A stretch of 64,000 nt of DNA from Pseudoxanthomonas beigongshangi (GTDB taxonomy: Bacteria > Pseudomonadota > Gammaproteobacteria > Xanthomonadales > Xanthomonadaceae): positions 55,599 through 119,598 of the forward strand of contig NZ_JADHDV010000002.1 in the NCBI RefSeq assembly GCF_016820515.1, in the 5' to 3' direction. Below are positions 20,989-29,976 of the stretch, piece after piece (position 1 is the stretch's first letter; each line of letters starts with the position of its first letter). A program made the position numbers and the translations under genes. The notes under the pieces were generated by a model that did no database searches, was not told where the DNA came from, and was given only the letters and a program-made list of their open reading frames with translations.

Positions 20989-22104
20989 TCAGGACGTCAT
21001 GCGATCCCAGAAACCTTTCACGCCATCCAGGAAGGTCGCCGACTTCGGCGAGTGCTTGCGCGCCTCGTCGCCGACGAAGGTCGCCTCGAACTTTTCCAGC
21101 AACTCGCGCTGTTCGCTGGTCAGGTTGACCGGGGTTTCCACCACCACGCGGCAATACAGATCGCCTTCGCTGCGGCTGCGCACCGACTTGACGCCCTTGC
21201 CGCGCAGGCGGAACAGCTTGCCGGTCTGGGTTTCGGCGGGAATGCGGATCTCCGCCTCGCCGTTGAGCGTGGGCACGCGCACGGTATCGCCCAGCGCCGC
21301 CTGCGAAATCCGGATCGGCACCTCGCAATGCAGATCGTCGCCGTCGCGCTGGAAAATATCGTGCTCGCGCACGCGCACTTCCACGTACAGATCGCCCGGC
21401 GGGGTGCCCGGCGGTCCCGCCTCGCCCTCGCCGGTCAGGCGGATGCGATCGCCGTTGTCCACGCCGGCCGGAATCTTGACCGACAGGACCTTCTCTTCCT
21501 CCACGCGACCGGCGCCATGGCAGGTCTTGCAGGGATTCTTGATGGTCTGGCCACGGCCGCCGCAGGCCGGACAGGTCTGCTGCATGGCGAAGATGCCGCG
21601 CTGCATGCGCACGTTGCCGCGGCCGCCGCAGGTGGCGCAGGTTTCAACCTGGCCGTCCTCCGAACCCGAGCCATGGCAGGGTTCGCAGGCCACCAGGGTG
21701 GGAATCTCGATGCGCTTTTCGATGCCGGCCACGGCTTCTTCGAGATCAAGCTCCATCACGTAGCCGATATCGGCGCCGCGACGGGCGGCGCGCGCACCGC
21801 CGCCACCAAAGATGTTGCCGAAGATGTCGCCGAAGATGTCGCCCATGTCCGGCCCGCCGGCACCACCACCGCCCATGCCGTGCTCGAAGGCCGCATGGCC
21901 GTGGGCATCGTAGGCGCGGCGCTTGGCGCCGTCCGACAACACCTCGTAAGCCTCCTTGCACTCCTTGAACGACGCCTCGGCGGCCTTGTCGCCGGGATTG
22001 CGATCCGGATGGAACTTCATCGCGCAGCGGCGATAAGCCTTCTTCAGCTCGTCATCGCTGGCGGTGCGGGCCACGCCCAGGACTTCGTAGTAATCGCGTT
22101 TCAT
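20989..22104 (-). CDS. dnaJ: Chaperone DnaJ (Hsp40)
   Basis: DnaJ delivers unfolded clients to DnaK and stimulates its ATPase. The 371-residue product has the J-domain with HPD ([14 protein letters not shown]), a Gly/Phe-rich linker ([17 protein letters not shown]), four CxxCxGxG-type zinc repeats ([32 protein letters not shown]), and the C-terminal client-binding domain. ATG 22104 ([10 protein letters not shown]) is standard. It is the last gene of hrcA-grpE-dnaK-dnaJ, separated from dnaK by a repeat-bearing gap of 129 bases. Confidence 0.97.
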   Translation of the reverse strand: MKRDYYEVLGVARTASDDELKKAYRRCAMKFHPDRNPGDKAAEASFKECKEAYEVLSDGAKRRAYDAHGHAAFEHGMGGGGAGGPDMGDIFGDIFGNIFGGGGARAARRGADIGYVMELDLEEAVAGIEKRIEIPTLVACEPCHGSGSEDGQVETCATCGGRGNVRMQRGIFAMQQTCPACGGRGQTIKNPCKTCHGAGRVEEEKVLSVKIPAGVDNGDRIRLTGEGEAGPPGTPPGDLYVEVRVREHDIFQRDGDDLHCEVPIRISQAALGDTVRVPTLNGEAEIRIPAETQTGKLFRLRGKGVKSVRSRSEGDLYCRVVVETPVNLTSEQRELLEKFEATFVGDEARKHSPKSATFLDGVKGFWDRMTS

Positions 22105-22111
22105 CGGCAAG

Positions 22112-22233
22112 CAGGGATTGGAGATTCGGGATTGGGGATGGCGGACAGCATCGCAACTTCAGATACCGGAAGGGGATCCGGAAACCGGAAACGCCGTTTC
22201 CGAATCCCGAATCCCCATTCCCGATTCCCGGAC
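22112..22233. repeat. Inverted degenerate GGGATTCG-type repeats between dnaK and dnaJ
   Basis: About 28 bases at 22112-22139 consist of imperfect GGGATTGG/AGATTCGG units; the inverse (CGAATCCCGAATCCCC and CATTCCCGATTCCCGG) occurs at 22201-22231, next to the dnaK stop. Between them CGGAAAC-gcc-GTTTCCG forms a small hairpin. Such GGGATTC repeats are scattered in intergenic DNA of xanthomonads. The paired arms could fold and attenuate dnaJ relative to dnaK. Confidence 0.65.
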
Positions 22234-24156
22234 TTACTTCTTGTCGTCCTTGACTTCGGTGAACTCGGCGTCGACCACGTCGTCGCCGGCGGTCTGCGCG
22301 CCCGGGGCGGCGCCGGCGTCGGCGCCGGGCTGCTGGCCGGAAGCGGCGGCCGCGTACAGCGACTGGCCGGCCTCCTCCAGCGCCTTGGACTTGGCCTCGA
22401 TCTGCGCCTTGTCATCGCTCTTCATCGCCGTTTCCAGCTCGGCGATGGCGCCCTCGACCCGGCCGATCACGTCGCCCGGCACCTTGCTGCCATGCTCGGT
22501 GATGGCGGTGCGGGTGGCGTGCAGCAGGCCGTCGGCGTGGTTGCGTGCCTGCACCAGTTCGTGGAACTTCTTGTCCTCGTCGCGATGCGCTTCGGCATCG
22601 GCGACCATGCGCTGGATCTCTTCCTCGGACAGGCCCGAACCGGCCTTGATCTCGACCTTCTGTTCCTTGTTGGTCTTCTTGTCCTTGGCCGAGACATGCA
22701 GGATGCCGTTGGCGTCGATGTCGAACGACACCTCGATCTGCGGCAGGCCGCGCGGCGAGGGATCGATGCCGGCCAGATCGAAGCGGGCCAGCGACTTGTT
22801 GAAGCGGGCCTGTTCGCGCTCGCCCTGCAGCACGTGCACGGTCACCGCGGACTGGTTGTCCTCGGCCGTGGAGAAGGTCTGCGAGGCCTTGGTCGGGATG
22901 GTGGTGTTCTTTTCGATGATCTTGGTGAACACGCCGCCCAGGGTCTCGATGCCCAGGCTCAGCGGGGTCACGTCCAGCAGCAGCACGTCCTTGACGTCGC
23001 CGGCCAGCACGCCGCCCTGGATCGCGGCGCCCAGCGCCACGGCCTCGTCGGGATTGACGTCCTTGCGCGGTTCCTTGCCGAAGAACTCGGCCACCGCCTG
23101 CTGCACCTTCGGCATGCGGGTCTGGCCGCCGACCAGGATCACCTCGCTGATCTCGCTGGCGCGCAGGCCGGCGTCGTTCAGCGCGATGCGGCACGGCTCG
23201 ATGCTCTTCTTGATCAGGTCTTCCACCAGCGCTTCCAGCTTGGCGCGGGTCAGCTTGATGTTCAGGTGCTTGGGACCGGACGCGTCGGCGGTGATGTACG
23301 GCAGGTTGACTTCGGTCTGCTGCGAGCTGGACAGCTCGATCTTGGCGCGCTCTGCGGCGTCCTTCAGGCGCTGCAGGGCCAGCGGATCCTTGCGCAGGTC
23401 GATGCCCTGGTCCTTCTGGAACTCTTCCACCAGGTAGTCGATGACGCGCTTGTCGAAGTCTTCGCCGCCCAGGAAGGTGTCGCCGTTGGTGGCCAGCACC
23501 TCGAACTGCTTCTCGCCGTCGACGTTGGCAATCTCGATGATCGACACGTCGAAGGTGCCGCCGCCCAGATCGTACACGGCGATCTTGCGATCGGTGCCGT
23601 CGGCCTTGTCCAGGCCATAGGCCAGCGCCGCCGCGGTCGGCTCGTTGATGATGCGCTTGACGTCCAGGCCGGCGATCTTGCCGGCGTCCTTGGTCGCCTG
23701 GCGCTGGCTGTCGTTGAAGTAGGCCGGCACGGTGATGACCGCCTCGGTGACCGTCTCGCCCAGGAAGGCTTCGGCGGTCTTCTTCATCTTCTCCAGGATG
23801 CGCGCGGAGATTTCCTGCGCGGACAGCTTCTTGCCGTCGGCGGTCGCCACCCAGGCGTCGCCGTTGTCGTGCTGGACGATGGAGTACGGCACCAGGCCGA
23901 TGTCCTTCTGCACTTCGGCGTCGGTGAACTTGCGGCCGATCAGGCGCTTCACCGCGAAGAAGGTGTTCTTGGGGTTGGTGACGGCCTGGCGCTTGGCTGA
24001 GGCGCCCACCAGGACTTCGCCGTCCTTGGTGTAGGCGACGATGGAGGGGGTGGTGCGGTCGCCTTCGGAATTCTCGATGACGCGTGCCTTGCCGCCTTCC
24101 ATGATCGCCACGCACGAATTGGTCGTGCCCAGGTCGATGCCGATGATCTTGCCCAT
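22234..24156 (-). CDS. dnaK: Chaperone DnaK (Hsp70)
   Basis: The 640-residue Hsp70 starts [22 protein letters not shown]. It carries the nucleotide-binding signatures ([47 protein letters not shown]), the linker [20 protein letters not shown], the substrate-binding domain, and a C-terminal disordered tail rich in Ala/Gly/Gln. ATG 24156 has AGGGAG upstream. A sigma-32-type promoter lies in the grpE-dnaK gap, so dnaK-dnaJ can be transcribed apart from hrcA-grpE during heat shock. Confidence 0.98.
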   Translation of the reverse strand: MGKIIGIDLGTTNSCVAIMEGGKARVIENSEGDRTTPSIVAYTKDGEVLVGASAKRQAVTNPKNTFFAVKRLIGRKFTDAEVQKDIGLVPYSIVQHDNGDAWVATADGKKLSAQEISARILEKMKKTAEAFLGETVTEAVITVPAYFNDSQRQATKDAGKIAGLDVKRIINEPTAAALAYGLDKADGTDRKIAVYDLGGGTFDVSIIEIANVDGEKQFEVLATNGDTFLGGEDFDKRVIDYLVEEFQKDQGIDLRKDPLALQRLKDAAERAKIELSSSQQTEVNLPYITADASGPKHLNIKLTRAKLEALVEDLIKKSIEPCRIALNDAGLRASEISEVILVGGQTRMPKVQQAVAEFFGKEPRKDVNPDEAVALGAAIQGGVLAGDVKDVLLLDVTPLSLGIETLGGVFTKIIEKNTTIPTKASQTFSTAEDNQSAVTVHVLQGEREQARFNKSLARFDLAGIDPSPRGLPQIEVSFDIDANGILHVSAKDKKTNKEQKVEIKAGSGLSEEEIQRMVADAEAHRDEDKKFHELVQARNHADGLLHATRTAITEHGSKVPGDVIGRVEGAIAELETAMKSDDKAQIEAKSKALEEAGQSLYAAAASGQQPGADAGAAPGAQTAGDDVVDAEFTEVKDDKK

Positions 24157-24218
24157 TGTCGGGTTCGCTCCCTAAAAAGTGTCTGTCTTGGTCCGGCGCT
24201 GCGCCGGGGATGGTCTGG

Positions 24219-24246
24219 ATGTGGGGTCCGGCCGGCGCGGTTCAAG
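24219..24246 (-). promoter_or_regulatory. Sigma-32-type heat-shock promoter for dnaK
   Basis: On the minus strand CTTGAA (plus 24241-24246) is followed after 14 bases by CCCCACAT (plus 24219-24226), close to the RpoH consensus CTTGAAA / CCCCATNT. The expected start is about 55 bases before the dnaK ATG. The -35 lies in the loop of a perfect 8-bp inverted repeat (GCCGGCGC, 24231-24238 and 24246-24253). Confidence 0.65.
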
Positions 24247-24264
24247 CGCCGGCGGCCCGGGCAT

Positions 24265-24783
24265 TCAGTCCTGCCTGGCCACCACCACCAGCGCGGGGCG
24301 CAGCAGGCGGTCGTTGAGCAGGTAGCCCTTCTGGAACACCTGCACCACGCTGCCGGGTGCGGCGCCGGGAGCGTCGGCCTGGCTGATGGCCTGGTGGTGT
24401 TCGGGATTGAACGGCGCGCCGACCGGGTCGAGCACGGTCAGGCCGTTGTCGCCGGCGACTTTCAACAACTGCCGGTAGGTCAGCTCCAGCCCCTCGCGCA
24501 GCGGATTGGCCTCGCCGCCGGCCGCGGCCAGCCCGGCGTCCAGGCTGTCGAAGACCGGCAGCAGGTCGCCCAACAGGCGTTCGTTGGCGAACTTGCGCGC
24601 CATCTCGATGTCGCGCGCCACCCGCTTGCGCTGGTTCTCCAGGTCGGCCCGCTCCAGCAGCGAGGCGGCCCGCAGTTGGTCCACTTCGTTGCGGAGGGTT
24701 TCCAACTCGGCGATCAGGGGGTTGTCGGCTTCTTGGGGTTCGGGCGTCTGGCCCAGTTCGGAATCGTGTTCGTTTTGGCTCAT
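24265..24783 (-). CDS. grpE: Nucleotide exchange factor GrpE
   Basis: GrpE releases ADP from DnaK. The 172-residue product has an acidic N-terminal tail, a long coiled-coil ([37 protein letters not shown]), then the conserved [21 protein letters not shown] and C-terminal beta-wing ([38 protein letters not shown]). ATG 24783 gives the family-typical acidic start; the frame extends upstream without conservation. It is 42 bases after hrcA. Confidence 0.96.
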   Translation of the reverse strand: MSQNEHDSELGQTPEPQEADNPLIAELETLRNEVDQLRAASLLERADLENQRKRVARDIEMARKFANERLLGDLLPVFDSLDAGLAAAGGEANPLREGLELTYRQLLKVAGDNGLTVLDPVGAPFNPEHHQAISQADAPGAAPGSVVQVFQKGYLLNDRLLRPALVVVARQD

Positions 24784-24825
24784 CTCGGGTCCCGTCGCGG
24801 CGGTTCCTGCCGCATGACAGGCCAC

Positions 24826-25881
24826 TTATTGGGACGGGCTGTCGGGATTCAAGGCTGCCCCCAGCGCATCGGCCGCCGCCTGGACCACCGGGATCACCCG
24901 GTCGTAGGCCATCCGGGTCGGGCCGATCACCCCCAGCACCCCCAGCACCTGCCCACCGGCCATGTACGGGGCGGTGACCACCGAAACGCTGTCGTGGCGG
25001 GCCAGGCCGGTGTCCTCGCCGATGAAGATCCGCACCCCCGGCGCGCGCAGGGTGCGCTCCAGCAACTGCAGGATCTCGCGCTTGCGGGCGAAGGTCTCGA
25101 ACAGGTCGCGCAGGCGTTCCAGGTCCGACAGGTCCTGCACGCTCATCAGCCGGGTCTGGCCGGCCAGCACCACGTCGTCGCCGGGCGGCGCCAGCGCCTG
25201 CTCGGCCAGATCCACCGCCTGCGCCAGCAGCCCTTCCATCTCGCTGCGGGCGTCACGCAACTCGCGCAACAGGGTCGCGCGGATGTCGGCCAGCGGGCGG
25301 CCGGCGAAATGGGTGTTCAGGTAGTTGGCGATCCGCTCCAGCTCCGAACGGTCGTAGACCCGGCGCGGCTCGATGACCCGGTTCTGCACGTCGTTGTCGG
25401 CAAACACCAGGATTGCCATCACCCGGCGCCCGTCCAGCGGCACGAAGTCGATGTAGCGGAAGGCGAACTGCTCGCGCCGGGGCGCGCTCACCACCCCGAC
25501 GAAATGGGTCATCGCCGACAGCAGTTCCGAGGCATTGCCCAGCAGCGCCTGGGTGCCCGCCCCGGCGGGCAGTTCGGCGCGCAGGCGGGTGATCTCGCCC
25601 TCGCCCAGCGACTTCACCTGGACCAGGCTGTCCACGAACACGCGGTAGCCCTGGGCGGTGGGAATCCGTCCGGCCGAGGTATGCGGCGAGCTCAGCAGGC
25701 CCACTTCCTCCAGCTCCGCCAGGATGTTGCGGATGGTGGCCGGGCTCACGTCCAGCCCGGCCGAGCGCGCCAGGGTCTGCGAACCGACCGGCTCGCCGTC
25801 GCGGATGTAACGGGAGATCAGCGCCCGCAGCAATTGGCGGGCACGGGGATCCAGCGGAGCGTCGGCGGATGCGGACATCAT
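24826..25881 (-). CDS. hrcA: Heat-inducible transcription repressor HrcA
   Basis: HrcA represses heat-shock genes by binding CIRCE operators. The 351-residue product has the N-terminal winged helix (LDPRARQLLRALISRYIRDGEPVGSQTLARSAGLDVSPATIRNILAELEEVGLLSSPHTSAGRIPT) and the C-terminal GAF-like dimerisation domain ending TAPYMAGGQVLGVLGVIGPTRMAYDRVIPVV. Two adjacent ATG codons at 25881 and 25878 could both serve. It heads the operon. No CIRCE inverted repeat (GAGTGC half-sites) is seen in front of hrcA, grpE or dnaK, so its target probably lies elsewhere. Confidence 0.96.
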   Translation of the reverse strand: MMSASADAPLDPRARQLLRALISRYIRDGEPVGSQTLARSAGLDVSPATIRNILAELEEVGLLSSPHTSAGRIPTAQGYRVFVDSLVQVKSLGEGEITRLRAELPAGAGTQALLGNASELLSAMTHFVGVVSAPRREQFAFRYIDFVPLDGRRVMAILVFADNDVQNRVIEPRRVYDRSELERIANYLNTHFAGRPLADIRATLLRELRDARSEMEGLLAQAVDLAEQALAPPGDDVVLAGQTRLMSVQDLSDLERLRDLFETFARKREILQLLERTLRAPGVRIFIGEDTGLARHDSVSVVTAPYMAGGQVLGVLGVIGPTRMAYDRVIPVVQAAADALGAALNPDSPSQ

Positions 25882-25888
25882 CGGCGAA

Positions 25889-25917
25889 TAGATAGCCGCA
25901 TCGCCCGGCGACCGCAA
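25889..25917 (-). promoter_or_regulatory. Candidate hrcA promoter
   Basis: On the minus strand TTGCGG (plus 25912-25917) is followed after 17 bases by TATCTA (plus 25889-25894), a weak sigma-70-like pair just before the hrcA ATG. No sigma-32-like pair stands out here. Confidence 0.3.
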
Positions 25918-25999
25918 GCATTGAAGTGACTTCCGGCCCCTTGGCGACGGCCGGCCGGTGCGCGTCAATGGCCTTCCCGCACGGACCGATCCCGCCGCC

Positions 26000-26458
26000 A
26001 TGGCCTATCTGCTGTTCAAGTTGCTGCACATCGTCGCCGTGGTGCTGTTCCTGGGCAACGTCACCACCGGCGTGTTCTGGGTGCGCCACGCCGCCCGTCA
26101 CCGTTCCCCGCCGCACCTGGCCGAGGCGATGGCCGGGGTCATCCGCAGCGATCGGGTGTTCACGGTGCCGGCGGTGCTGGTGATCATCGCCAGCGGCGGC
26201 CTGGCCGCCTGGTTGGGCGGTTGGCCACTGCTGCGCACCGGCTGGCTCGGTCTGGGCATCGGCCTGTTCGTGCTGTCCGGACTGGTGTTCGCCGCGCTGG
26301 CGCCGCTGCAGCACCGCCTGCAGGTGCTGGCCGCGCGCGCCGATACCCGCTGGGAGGATTGCCAGCCGCTGCTGCGCCGCTGGAACCGCATCGGCCTCGC
26401 CAGCCTGCTGCCGGCCTGGATGGCGCTGGCGGCGATGGTACTGAAGCTGCCCGCGTAG
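26000..26458 (+). CDS. DUF2269-type small integral membrane protein
   Basis: This 152-residue protein has about four hydrophobic helices (LLFKLLHIVAVVLFLGNVTTGVFW, VFTVPAVLVIIASGGLAAWLGG, GWLGLGIGLFVLSGLVFAAL, GLASLLPAWMALAAMVL) and the early His in KLLHI typical of the DUF2269 family of predicted inner-membrane proteins. The ATG at 26000 gives a membrane-inserted N-terminus; the frame upstream is hydrophilic and unlikely. It diverges from hrcA and precedes recN. A second DUF2269-like gene is at 36654. Function unknown. Confidence 0.82.
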   Translation: MAYLLFKLLHIVAVVLFLGNVTTGVFWVRHAARHRSPPHLAEAMAGVIRSDRVFTVPAVLVIIASGGLAAWLGGWPLLRTGWLGLGIGLFVLSGLVFAALAPLQHRLQVLAARADTRWEDCQPLLRRWNRIGLASLLPAWMALAAMVLKLPA

Positions 26459-26528
26459 TCCGTCGCGGTTCCTGCGACGGCGCGCCCCGATGCTGGCGCC
26501 GCGTGCCATGCGTGTCATGGCTGGCCCT

Positions 26529-26534
26529 TACAAT
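26529..26534 (+). promoter_or_regulatory. Candidate recN -10 element
   Basis: TACAAT ends only 6 bases before the recN ATG, which would make the transcript leaderless or nearly so. No convincing -35 is present, and no SOS palindrome like that in front of lexA is seen. Confidence 0.3.
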
Positions 26535-26540
26535 ACGAAC

Positions 26541-28211
26541 ATGCTCAGACACCTCGCGATCAAGGATTTCGCCGTCGTCCGCGCCACCGAACTGGAATTC
26601 GGCCCCGGCATGACCGTCATTTCCGGAGAAACCGGCGCCGGCAAGTCGCTGCTGGTGGATGCCCTGGGTTTCCTGTCCGGCCTGCGCGCCGACAGCGGCG
26701 TGGTCCGCCACGGCGCCGAGCGCGCCGAACTGTCGGCCGAATTCGCCATCGAGGCCAATGCGCCGGCGCTGGCATGGCTGCGCGAACAGGAACTGGACGA
26801 CGAACTGGCCTGCCAGTTGCGCCGGGTGATCCGCGCCGACGGCGGTTCGCGCGCCTGGATCAACGGCCGCAGCGTGACCCTCGGACAGTTGTCCGACCTG
26901 GCCGGGCGGCTGGTGGAAATCCATGGGCAGCACGAACACCAGGCGTTGATGGACAAGGCCAGCCAGCGCGACCTGCTGGACGGCCATGCCCGCAACGCGA
27001 CCGAACGGCAGGCGGTGGCGGCCGCCGCCGACCGCTGGTCCGAACTGCTGCGGGAACGCGAGCATCTGTCCCGCCAGGGCGACGTGTCCGACCGCATCAA
27101 CTACCTGGAGCACCAACTCGGCGAACTGGCGCGCGAGGACCTGGCCCCGGCCAGCATCGAGAACCTGCTCGCCGGACATCGCCGCCAGGCCCACGCCGCC
27201 GGCCTCATCCAGGCCTGCGAGGCGGCGCTGGCGCGGCTGGGCGACGACGAATCGCCTTCCCTGTCCCGGCAATTGCAGCAGACCCGCGGCGAACTGGCGC
27301 GACTGGTGCAGCACGAGCCGCGCCTGGCCGAAATCGACGGCATGCTGGAAAGCGCGCACATCCAGATTGACGAGGCGCTCGGCCTGCTCGGCCAGGTCCG
27401 CGACGATCTCGACGCGGATCCGGAACAGTTCGAGGAACTGGAGCGCCGACTCGGCCGCATCCACGATCTGGCCCGCAAGCACCGCACCACGCCGGACGAT
27501 CTGGCGCGCGTGCGCGACGCCATCGCCACCGAACTGGACAGCCTGCGCGGCGCCGGCGAACGCCTGCTCAGCCTCAACAAGGACATCGAGGCCGCCCGCG
27601 AAAGCTGGAAATCGGCCGCCGCCCGGCTCACCCGCAGCCGCCAGCGCGCCGCCCGCGAACTCGGCAAGACCACCACCGCGCTGATTGCCGAACTCGGCAT
27701 GGGCGGCGGCCGCTTCGAAATCGCGTTGGAACCCAACGAAGGCGACCGTCCCGACCCGGCCGGTGCCGAGCGGGTCGAGTTCCTGGTCGCCGCCAATGCC
27801 GGCCAGCCGCCCCGCCCGCTGCGCAAGGTCGCTTCCGGCGGCGAACTCTCGCGCATCTCGCTGGCGATCGAGGTCGCAGCGCTGGGCGTGGACGCGGTGC
27901 CGACCATGGTGTTCGACGAAGTGGACTCCGGTATCGGCGGCGCGGTCGCCGACATCGTCGGCAAGAAACTGCGCGCGCTCGGCGCCCAGCGGCAGGTGCT
28001 GTGCGTGACCCACCTGCCGCAGGTCGCCGCGCAGGGCCACGCCCACTACCGGGTCAGCAAGGCCCCGGTCGACGGCATGACCCAGAGCGCGGTCGAAGTA
28101 CTGACCGCCCGCCAGCGCGAGGAAGAGCTGGCGCGCATGCTGGGCGGCGTCGAGGTCAGCAAGGAAGCCCACGCCGCGGCCAAGCGGTTGCTGGCCGACG
28201 TCGCGGGCTGA
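26541..28211 (+). CDS. recN: DNA repair protein RecN
   Basis: RecN is an SMC-like ATPase that holds DNA ends during double-strand break repair. The 556-residue product has Walker A (VISGETGAGKSLLVDALGF), two long coiled-coil arms (about 155-210 and 255-380), and the C-terminal signature KVASGGELSRISLAIEV with Walker B TMVFDEVDSGIGG. ATG 26541 (MLRHLAIKDFAVV) fits the family; upstream codons lack conservation and no ribosome-binding site is evident. Convergent with fur. Confidence 0.96.
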   Translation: MLRHLAIKDFAVVRATELEFGPGMTVISGETGAGKSLLVDALGFLSGLRADSGVVRHGAERAELSAEFAIEANAPALAWLREQELDDELACQLRRVIRADGGSRAWINGRSVTLGQLSDLAGRLVEIHGQHEHQALMDKASQRDLLDGHARNATERQAVAAAADRWSELLREREHLSRQGDVSDRINYLEHQLGELAREDLAPASIENLLAGHRRQAHAAGLIQACEAALARLGDDESPSLSRQLQQTRGELARLVQHEPRLAEIDGMLESAHIQIDEALGLLGQVRDDLDADPEQFEELERRLGRIHDLARKHRTTPDDLARVRDAIATELDSLRGAGERLLSLNKDIEAARESWKSAAARLTRSRQRAARELGKTTTALIAELGMGGGRFEIALEPNEGDRPDPAGAERVEFLVAANAGQPPRPLRKVASGGELSRISLAIEVAALGVDAVPTMVFDEVDSGIGGAVADIVGKKLRALGAQRQVLCVTHLPQVAAQGHAHYRVSKAPVDGMTQSAVEVLTARQREEELARMLGGVEVSKEAHAAAKRLLADVAG

Positions 28212-28330
28212 GGAATCCGTTCGCACGCCCTTTTCGGGCGTCCCGGTTTCGGTCGGGACACCCGTGGAAGGGCGGGAAGGGCTCGCCGCCGGGAGGCCGC
28301 ACCCACTGCGGCTTCAGGGCGTTGCGGGGT

Positions 28331-28735
28331 TCAGCGCTTCTTGCGCACGTACAGGACCAGCGAGTGTTCTTCCAGCAGGTAACCGTGCTTGGCGGCGATT
28401 TCGCGCTGCAGCTTCTCGATTTCCGGGCTTTCGAATTCGATGATCTTGCCGGTGTCCACGTCCACCATGTGGTCGTGGTGGCCACCGCGGTCCAGTTCGT
28501 AGACGGCCTGGCCGCCCTCGAAGTTGTGCTTCAGCACCAGGCCGGCGGCCTCGAACTGGGTCAGCACGCGGTACACCGTGGCCAGGCCAATCTCGTCGCC
28601 GTGTTCCAGCAACTGGCGGTAGATGTCTTCGGCGCTCAGGTGGTGCTGCGAGGTTTTCTGCTCCAGCAGTTCCAGGATGCGCATCCGCGGGTGGGTGACC
28701 TTGAGGCCAACCTTGCGAAGTTCTTGGGATTCCAT
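28331..28735 (-). CDS. fur: Ferric uptake regulator Fur
   Basis: Fur is the Fe(II)-dependent repressor of iron uptake. The 134-residue product has the winged helix (LKVTHPRMRILELLEQ, LSAEDIYRQLLEHGDEIGLATVYRVLTQFEAAGLVLKH) and the metal site ELDRGGHHDHMVDVDTGKIIEFE. There is no cysteine at all, so the structural CxxC zinc site of E. coli Fur is absent, as known for other Xanthomonas/Pseudomonas-type Fur proteins. ATG 28735 (MESQELRKVG) is chosen; ATG 28753 is possible. It is divergent from omlA/bamE, a pairing described in Xanthomonas. Confidence 0.96.
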   Translation of the reverse strand: MESQELRKVGLKVTHPRMRILELLEQKTSQHHLSAEDIYRQLLEHGDEIGLATVYRVLTQFEAAGLVLKHNFEGGQAVYELDRGGHHDHMVDVDTGKIIEFESPEIEKLQREIAAKHGYLLEEHSLVLYVRKKR

Positions 28736-28785
28736 ATCGGCGTCTCCGTTCATAACCGGTTTAGCGCCGGCTGCCTGAAGCTGGG

Positions 28786-28812
28786 TTGCGGCGGTCGCCG
28801 GAAGTGTATCAT
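28786..28812 (+). promoter_or_regulatory. Candidate bamE/omlA promoter
   Basis: TTGCGG (28786-28791) and TATCAT (28807-28812) with a 15-base spacer lie 28 bases upstream of the bamE ATG in the short fur-bamE gap. Overlapping divergent promoters for omlA and fur are known in Xanthomonas. Confidence 0.35.
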
Positions 28813-28840
28813 CGGCATGTTTTCCACCTGTAGCCGTCCC

Positions 28841-29239
28841 ATGCGCAAACTCCTGCTGGTCGCCGCCCTCGCCTCCCTGACTGCCGGCTGCGGCATCCTC
28901 TACAAGCAGCCGATCTACCAGGGCAACCTGCTGGACAAGGCCGCGGTGGATCAATTGCAGGTGGGCCAGAGCAAGCAGCAGGTGCAGGCGCTGATCGGCA
29001 GCCCGTCCATCGCCGATCCCTTCCACTCCCAGCGCTGGGACTACGCGGCCAGCGAGCGCACCAACCGCCGCGGCACCACCGAGGTCAAGACGCTGACCCT
29101 GCACTTCCAGGGCGACTCGCTGGCCAGCTGGGAAGGCGAATACTTCCCCGAAAACGACCTGCAGCTGGCTTCGGACGTGCGCAAGTTCGGTCCCAACCTG
29201 GCCAAGGACAAGAAGAAGGGCGGCCGCGGCGGCCGCTGA
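28841..29239 (+). CDS. bamE: Outer membrane protein assembly lipoprotein BamE (OmlA)
   Basis: BamE is a lipoprotein of the BAM complex that stabilises BamD-BamA. The 132-residue product has a lipoprotein signal with lipobox LTAGC (MRKLLLVAALASLTAGCG), the conserved ILYKQPIYQGNLL, and VGQSKQQVQALIGSPSIADPFHSQRWDY, then a Lys/Gly/Arg-rich tail (KDKKKGGRGGR), which is unusual but plausible in xanthomonads. ATG 28841 is the only start that yields a signal peptide. Convergent with rnfH. Confidence 0.95.
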   Translation: MRKLLLVAALASLTAGCGILYKQPIYQGNLLDKAAVDQLQVGQSKQQVQALIGSPSIADPFHSQRWDYAASERTNRRGTTEVKTLTLHFQGDSLASWEGEYFPENDLQLASDVRKFGPNLAKDKKKGGRGGR

Positions 29240-29251
29240 GCCGGTCCGGCG

Positions 29252-29506
29252 CTAGTCCTTGCGGGCGCGGCGTCGCCGCGCTTCCTTGGGGTCCACCGTC
29301 AGGGGCCTCAGCAGTTCCACCCGATCCCCCTCGCGCAGGGCTGTCTCGGCCCGCGCCACCACGCCGTGGATGGCATAGCCGGTGATGTCCGGGTCGCCGG
29401 CGAATCCGGCCAGCCGCACCGCGTCGGCCAGCTGCGCGCCATCCGGCAATTCCACCGTTACCGTGTCGAAACGGTGCGGCCAGGCGCGGATGACCTCGAC
29501 CTTCAT
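29252..29506 (-). CDS. rnfH: RnfH-family ubiquitin-like protein
   Basis: The 84-residue product has a beta-grasp fold pattern (MKVEVIRAWPHRFDTVTVELPDGAQLADAVRLAGF ... GYAIHGVVARAETALREGDRVELLRPLTVDPKEARRRRA) characteristic of RnfH/UPF0125. It starts 1 base after the ratA stop and is almost always paired with ratA. Its biochemical role is not established. Confidence 0.93.
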   Translation of the reverse strand: MKVEVIRAWPHRFDTVTVELPDGAQLADAVRLAGFAGDPDITGYAIHGVVARAETALREGDRVELLRPLTVDPKEARRRRARKD

Positions 29507-29507
29507 C

Positions 29508-29936
29508 TCACTCGCCGCGGTCGGCCACGCGCACGAAATCGTCCACCATGCGGTCGGCCAGTCCCTGGAAACCCAGGGTCAGCGCCGGCAGCAGCAGGCG
29601 GCTGGAGGGTTCGAATTCCAGGGTCAGGCTGACCTTGCAGGCGCTTTCGTCCAGCGCGTGGAATTCCCACTGCCCGTGCAGCTTGCGGAACGGCCCGTCG
29701 ACCAGCTTCATGTCGATGCGGTGCGGACGGTCCAGGGTGTTCTCGGTGGTGAACCAGGTGCTCAGCGAACCCAGCCCCAGGTCCAGCCGGGCCACCAGCC
29801 GCTGCTCGCCGGTCTCGATGATTTCGGCGCCGCGGCACCAGTCGAAGCGGCGGGGATAGGCGGGGATATCGTTGACCAGGTCGAACATGCGGCTGGCGGC
29901 GTGTTCGACCAGGGCGCTGCGGCGGATGGTTTGCAT
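29508..29936 (-). CDS. ratA: RatA / Coq10-like START-domain protein
   Basis: The 142-residue product belongs to the START/SRPBCC group: MQTIRRSALVEHAASRMFDLVNDIPAYPRRFDWCRGAEII and the C-terminal helix TLGFQGLADRMVDDFVRVAD. Members are called RatA toxin (inhibitor of 70S formation) in E. coli, and are homologous to the ubiquinone-binding Coq10. ATG 29936 diverges from smpB across a 40-base gap. The RatA-RnfH-SmpB neighbourhood is a known proteobacterial arrangement. Toxin activity here is not shown. Confidence 0.93.
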   Translation of the reverse strand: MQTIRRSALVEHAASRMFDLVNDIPAYPRRFDWCRGAEIIETGEQRLVARLDLGLGSLSTWFTTENTLDRPHRIDMKLVDGPFRKLHGQWEFHALDESACKVSLTLEFEPSSRLLLPALTLGFQGLADRMVDDFVRVADRGE

Positions 29937-29976
29937 TTGACTCGCTTGTGGTTCCGCCTTCGGCGACAATAAACGG

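Noticed and set aside
26529..26541. SOS box in front of recN
   Set aside because: No palindrome resembling that before lexA, or the E. coli type, is found in the 80 bases upstream.
28212..28330. Bidirectional terminator between recN and fur
   Set aside because: GC-rich stems (ACGCCC/GGGCGT, GTCCCG/CGGGAC) are present, but there is no T-tract on either side, so a terminator cannot be claimed.
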